A stretch of DNA of 64,000 nt, taken from Tridacna crocea (lineage: Eukaryota; Mollusca; Bivalvia; Cardiida; Cardiidae). The notes beneath the pieces were generated by a model, which had not been told where the DNA came from, did no database searches, and was given only the letters and a program-made list of their open reading frames with translations. The stretch is from the NCBI GenBank assembly GCA_943736015.1, contig OX031065.1:1991501-2055500 (forward strand), in the 5' to 3' direction. Both the position numbers and the translations under genes were made by a program. Numbering within the stretch: the stretch's first letter is position 1; every line of letters begins with the position of its first letter. Positions 59,795 through 64,000 of the stretch are shown piece by piece.

Positions 59795-59875
59795 GAAAAG
59801 TGTCTATGCAATTCGCGCAGTCTGACCAGGGTTGATACTTTTCGCATTTCCCAGAAGGTCCCTGTTTGGGTGATG
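59795..59875. repeat. Family C palindrome remnant
   Basis: Counterpart of 44155, with the left half shortened. Confidence 0.55.
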
Positions 59876-59989
59876 GGTCATAAATGTAAAATTGTGTGTC
59901 TCACATATTTCCAAAAATATTCTTTATAATTTGGCAGGTGAAAGATCAATAATTTGTTCAGTTTGTTCTCAGTGGATGATATTACCAGT

Positions 59990-60075
59990 TTTTCATTTCC
60001 GTTTTTCTCAAAGTTTTGGGAAAATGACCTTTCTGCTGGTTCGTTAAAACATGAGATAGAATGGCAAAGGCTAAA
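59990..60075 (-). repeat. Family A fragment
   Basis: Counterpart of the fragment at 44378. Confidence 0.5.
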
Positions 60076-60288
60076 CATGGCACTGTCAAATACCTGAACT
60101 TAGATGTATTTAATGTGAGACCTTATGTTACAAACTAATTGACAATTTAGACTTATTAAAAGGGAATGTCTAAATCTTTAAAATCAGCAAAGTACATGTT
60201 TATTATGGTAAATGTTCAGAACCTATGTCTGTTGATATACAAGTTCCTACGATTGCATAGAATTTGGATAGAAGTTTGTCTTCTTTTT

Positions 60289-60685
60289 AGCTCACCTGAG
60301 CACGAAGTGCTCATGGTGAGCTTTTGTGATCGCCCAATGTCCGTCGTCTATCGTGCGTCATCCACAATTTCTTTAAACATCTTCTCCTCCTAAACCACCG
60401 GGCCAATCTAGATACAACTTGGCAGGGATGTTCCTTAGGTAAAGCTCTACCAAAGTTGTTCAAGAAATTAAATTCCAGTTATAACTCTGATTGCCATGGC
60501 AACCAAAATGAAATTTTCTCTGAAACTGGAAGTCGTAGAGCTTTCATATTTCATATGTAGCACCTTCTAGTGGACCTCTGCCAAATACGGTACAATGATC
60601 CTGGGGTCAAAACTGGCCCCGCCCCGGTGGTCACAAGTTTAAAACATGGGAACAAAGAAGGAAAACTTTGAAATTCCTCTGTTCT
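60289..60685 (+). mobile_element. Family E element, 3'-truncated
   Basis: AGCTCACCTGAGCACGAAGT start and one partial tandem unit. No 3' hairpin. The site in copy 1 of the block is at about 44660. Confidence 0.75.
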
Positions 60686-60840
60686 GAAGAAGATGGAAAC
60701 TTCTTATGTGTGTTCCTTATGATAGTCTGACAATAACAATATTTTACTTTTTTTCATTAAATGTCATGTCATTGAAAAAAAGGGACTAGGTATAAATACT
60801 ATGGACCAATATCTCTTTCACTATAGGTCAAAATGTAATT

Positions 60841-61628
60841 ATGGCCCCCTTCAAAGAAGCGGGGTTATATTGCTTTGCACTTGTCGGTCGGTCCGTTGGC
60901 CCTTCGGTCAGTCGGTCCTTCGGACCACATTTTTGTCCAGAGCATAACTCAAAAAGTATTTCAGGTATCATCTTGAAACTACATAGGTGGATAGATCTCA
61001 TTAGGGAGAAGTGCAGTGCACAAGAATCATAATTCTGCCCATCATATTTATGGAGTTATTGCCCTTTGTTGATTTTCATACTTAATTTTTGTCCAGAGCA
61101 TAACTCTAAAAGCATTTCAGGTATCATTCTGAAACCTCAAAGGTGGATAGATCTCATTAAGGAGAAGTGCAGTGCAAAAGTACCATAATTCTGCCCATCA
61201 TATTTTTGGAGTTATTGCCCTTTGTTGATTTTCATACTTAATTTTTGACCTGAGCATAACTCAAAAAGTATTTCAGGTATCATCTTGAAACCTCATAGGT
61301 GGATAGATCTCATTAAGGAGAAGTGCAGTGCACAAGTACCATAACTTTGCCCGTCATATTTTTGGAGTTATTGCCCTTTGTTGATTTTCATACTTAATTT
61401 CTGTCCGGAGCATAACTCAAAAAGTATGTGAGGTAAAATAATGAAACTTTAAAAGTTGATAGTTCACATAAGTGCAGCGCCGAAGAATTGTTAATATATC
61501 ATTAATAATTTTTGAGTAATTACCCTATGTTCGTTTTTACACTTTGATCTGAACAGTTTATAATCACATCTTATATTTAGAATTGGATGCCATTGGGGGG
61601 CATACATGTTTTATAAACATCTCTTGTT
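60841..61628 (+). mobile_element. Second Helentron-like element with three to four 156-bp units
   Basis: Starts near GCCCCCTTCAAAGAAGCGGG, has a GGTCGGTCCGTTGGCCCTTC stretch, and units beginning TTTTGTCCAGAGCATAACTC at about 60931, 61087, 61243 and 61399. It ends GGGGGGCATACATG, TTTTATAAACAT, CTCTTGTT. The last eight bases are the same as in family E. Confidence 0.6.
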
Positions 61629-62091
61629 AAAGTTCATCTTGTTAAGCAACAGACAAACAGACAATAGTTATTTGATTTTATTTCATAAAATGACATGTTA
61701 TCAAAGAAGGGGTCTAAATGCGTAATTTCATTATGGACCAATTACAGTCAGTTTGCCCATCCATCCACCTTGACGGATATCTTCTAAAGTCCTTGGCATT
61801 TATGAAGGATAGTCTTTTGATACAATTTTCTTCTGTAAGATGTGTCACAGAAAAAGCTGTTGCCTTTCACATACTGGACTTGGTGAGCCCCGATAGATCA
61901 GTCAGTAATGTTTGTGAGCTGTTAGTCTAGGGTTCCCAGTTTGGGCTGGCTTGATTACTGTCTCGCTCAACATCCTTTTGCATTTGATCAAAAGTTAGTA
62001 AGACAAGTCTCATTTGTGTCTTACCAAAGAGCGAATGATAGTTTAATCTGTCATTGGACCACTATTTTGACGAGGAAATTAATACCTGTAA
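61629..62091. other. No feature recognised
   Basis: A 70-codon frame at 61718 has no recognisable similarity. No shared repeat. Confidence 0.45.
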
Positions 62092-62239
62092 GGTAAGGGA
62101 GCAACACGGAAAATATTGATGATACATGTAGAAAGTAGGTTATTGAGAAACAATGGTTATTGTTGATGCCATGTTCCTAAAACAGTATTGTTTATTCAAC
62201 TTCCTTGACTTTCCCTTCCCGTTACAAATAACGTTTTTT

Positions 62240-62472
62240 TGATTGATTGAATGTTGCTTTACGCCTCTTTCAACAATATTTCACTCATATGACCAGGACA
62301 GGTCCCATATTCGTATACATGTTTATCCTGGTTGTTACCTTTACATGGCTAGGGCTCTGCTGTGTCATGCCCAAGGGTACTGCCATGAAAGTATTACTGG
62401 ATCTTGTGTGGCTTGAACACAAGGCCCCCAGATCACAAGTCCTATACTGTACCACTGAGCCACGCAGAAACA
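62240..62472 (-). repeat. SINE S2, tRNA-derived
   Basis: Duplicate of the copy at 46150 with the same ends. Confidence 0.85.
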
Positions 62473-62985
62473 CTTTACAAGTAATGGTACTTTCATGCGA
62501 AACGTTTTAGTTGCTTCATTTGATGCTACAAATATTGTTTCTCGTCCAATGTTTCAGTCTTCATAGGTATCTGTTTTTGCAGTGTTGAAGTTAAAATATA
62601 AATACATGTGCATAAAGTTAAATAATTTTCCTGTAAAAAGCTGATGTAAGAAAAACCTTTCATTTTGGAAAGAACCAAAACTAAACAGACTCTAACCAAA
62701 TACTTGTACATGTATTGTACACTGAAGGCATGAATCGGTGCAAGAGGAGGCAGAGTAGATCAAGATCAGACTTATTTCATCCTCGGGAAAACACTGTTAT
62801 AAAGCAGGCAAGATGTTTAGGCAAAAAGTAGGTCATTTAGTTCACATTTTGGATCTAGATCAGATTGTATAAGTATTGTGTACAATAGTAGGTTCTACAG
62901 TAGATAGTGTATATTAAGATCAGACAGTATTTTAAGTCAAAAGTAGGTGCTGGCCCACTTAGTCTACTTAAAGATCAGAAACTAT

Positions 62986-63172
62986 TTAACTCATTATCAA
63001 ACGACAATATTTTAGGCTTGTTCAAATGGAAAGCATTTGCAGATGACAAAATAAAAGTGACTGAAAATTTGAAATTTGTTTTGTGAAGGGTAGAAAACAT
63101 TATGGGAAAATGAGAAAATGCTGGGTACCAGCATTTCCTTCTTTTCCCACAATATTTTCCAAAGGCTTTTTT
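62986..63172 (-). repeat. Family A MITE, short arm replaced
   Basis: The hairpin is better kept than in its counterpart at 46896 (GCTGGGTACCAGC). It ends at GGCTTTTTT, where another repeat begins. Confidence 0.82.
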
Positions 63173-63800
63173 ATGCTCCCCGAAGGGCGAGCATATAGTC
63201 GCCGCTTCGTCTGTCCGTCCGTCCATCCGTCCGAAGCCATTTCTCCACAACCCTTGGACCAAATTGGATAAAACTTCATATATGAACTCCTTAGGGTAAA
63301 GTGCCGACATCTCTTTCCCGGTTTTTCAATTTGACCTTGTTTCATGGAAAGAAAGGGGCTTAATGCAAAATTGCAATTTTTACTAATATCTCATTCAGTT
63401 TTTGTCAAAATATCATGAAACATCGTGGTTATATTGTTTATGGAAAGTTTCAGCATGTGCCCGTGCACTTTTAATTTAGGCATTTTTTAAGTTGACGTTC
63501 TGTCATGGAAAAAGGGGGTTTCTTGCAAAATTCCAATTTTTACTAATATCTCTTTCAGTTTTGGTTAAATTTCATTAAACTTCATGGTTATATCGTCTTT
63601 TCAAAGTTTCACCATGTGATCTTGTTTCTTTATCGATGTGTTTTTCAATTTGACCCTCTGTCATGGAAAAAGGGGGTTTCTTGTAAAAAGCCAAGAAAAA
63701 AGGGGCCCTTGGGACCCCTGAAATCCGGAAAACAAAGTATCATATAATAAGACGAGTGCGTTTTCGGTGGGACCCCCCATGAGAAAGATATCTGGATCCG
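63172..63800 (+). repeat. ATGCTCCCCGAAGGGCGAGC-type repeat with tandem units
   Basis: Starts TATGCTCCCCGAAGGGCGAG, with a GTCCGTCC stretch and about two to three units of roughly 160-170 bp (CAATTTTTACTAATATCTC, TTCATGGTTATATCGTC, TTTGACC). It replaces about 210 bases present in copy 1 of the block. Its right edge is uncertain. Confidence 0.6.
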
Positions 63801-64000
63801 CGCATGGACTAAAAACTAAGACAACACTTAATGCTATAGCAAACTGTGGATCAAGATCATGCTGTATGTTAAGCACAATATCAATGACTGTAGCAGGCAA
63901 TTGAGATCTTTTTCAGAATACGCACCTAGCTTAAAAGAAGATGCAAAAAGCCAAGATCAGACTCTACCGAAGGCAAATAAAGTTATTAACAGTTCGGATG

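Larger units (their letters stand above)
55240..64000 (+). repeat. Duplicated block, copy 2 (partner 43170-47486)
   Basis: Collinear with copy 1, lengthened by family E insertions at 56071 and 60289 and by a further element at 63172. It runs off the window. Confidence 0.85.

Overview
The window is AT-rich eukaryotic DNA with intron-split genes and very dense repeats. The repeat types (tRNA-derived SINEs, Helentron-like elements bounded by AGCTCAC and CTCTTGTT, several palindromic MITE families) suggest a bivalve mollusc. A dreissenid or other heterodont clam is my guess from memory of similar repeats, not a tested placement.

Genes occupy the left half. Positions 1-705 hold a decayed minus-strand coding relic with a helix-hairpin-helix-like segment. 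A plus-strand gene with two coding exons (4635-4795 and 6076-6577) encodes a 220-residue acidic, Ser/Thr-rich protein that I do not recognise. Facing it tail to tail is the main gene, HAUS4 (augmin complex subunit 4), on the minus strand from 8452 to about 29860. Eight of its exons are certain by sequence and splice phase. A ninth, the first, is tentative. The spliced product is 358 residues, close to the 363 I remember for human HAUS4. I found no convincing host gene from 30 to 64 kb.

Repeats fill the rest. Family A is the dominant one: a roughly 225-bp TTAA-flanked MITE made of a short arm, a near-perfect hairpin of about 65 bp, and a long arm. I list 64 whole or partial copies, about one per kb. 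In the entries + means short arm on the left and - means long arm on the left. Three copies sit in other repeats whose empty versions are also in the window, which shows insertion at TTAA (piggyBac-like). Other families are named as follows. B: palindromic, ends near GCAACACGCGAAAAGGGGC. C: palindromic, core near CCAGGTCAGCCTG. D: core near AGATCAAGATCAGACTG. E: Helentron-like, AGCTCAC...CTCTTGTT, with about 170-bp internal tandem units. F: elements whose termini are themselves 16-17-bp tandem repeats. G: about 545-bp TTAA element. H: repeats starting near TATACCCC. S1, S2, S3: tRNA-derived SINEs.

Layout from left to right: relic, unknown gene and HAUS4 with MITE-loaded introns (1-29.9 kb), including a 74-bp minisatellite and a Helitron-type 3' end at 25.0-27.35 kb. 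A family E complex lies at 29.9-31.0 kb. A 2.7-kb repeat (31.4-34.1) recurs at 50.8-54.2. MITEs, SINEs and a foldback element occupy 34-43 kb. A block at 43.2-47.5 kb recurs collinearly at 55.2-64.0, where it is stretched by a 3.47-kb family E insertion and others. A 1.56-kb tandem array lies at 48.9-50.5 kb. The paired copies act as natural empty sites and make it possible to define several insertions exactly.
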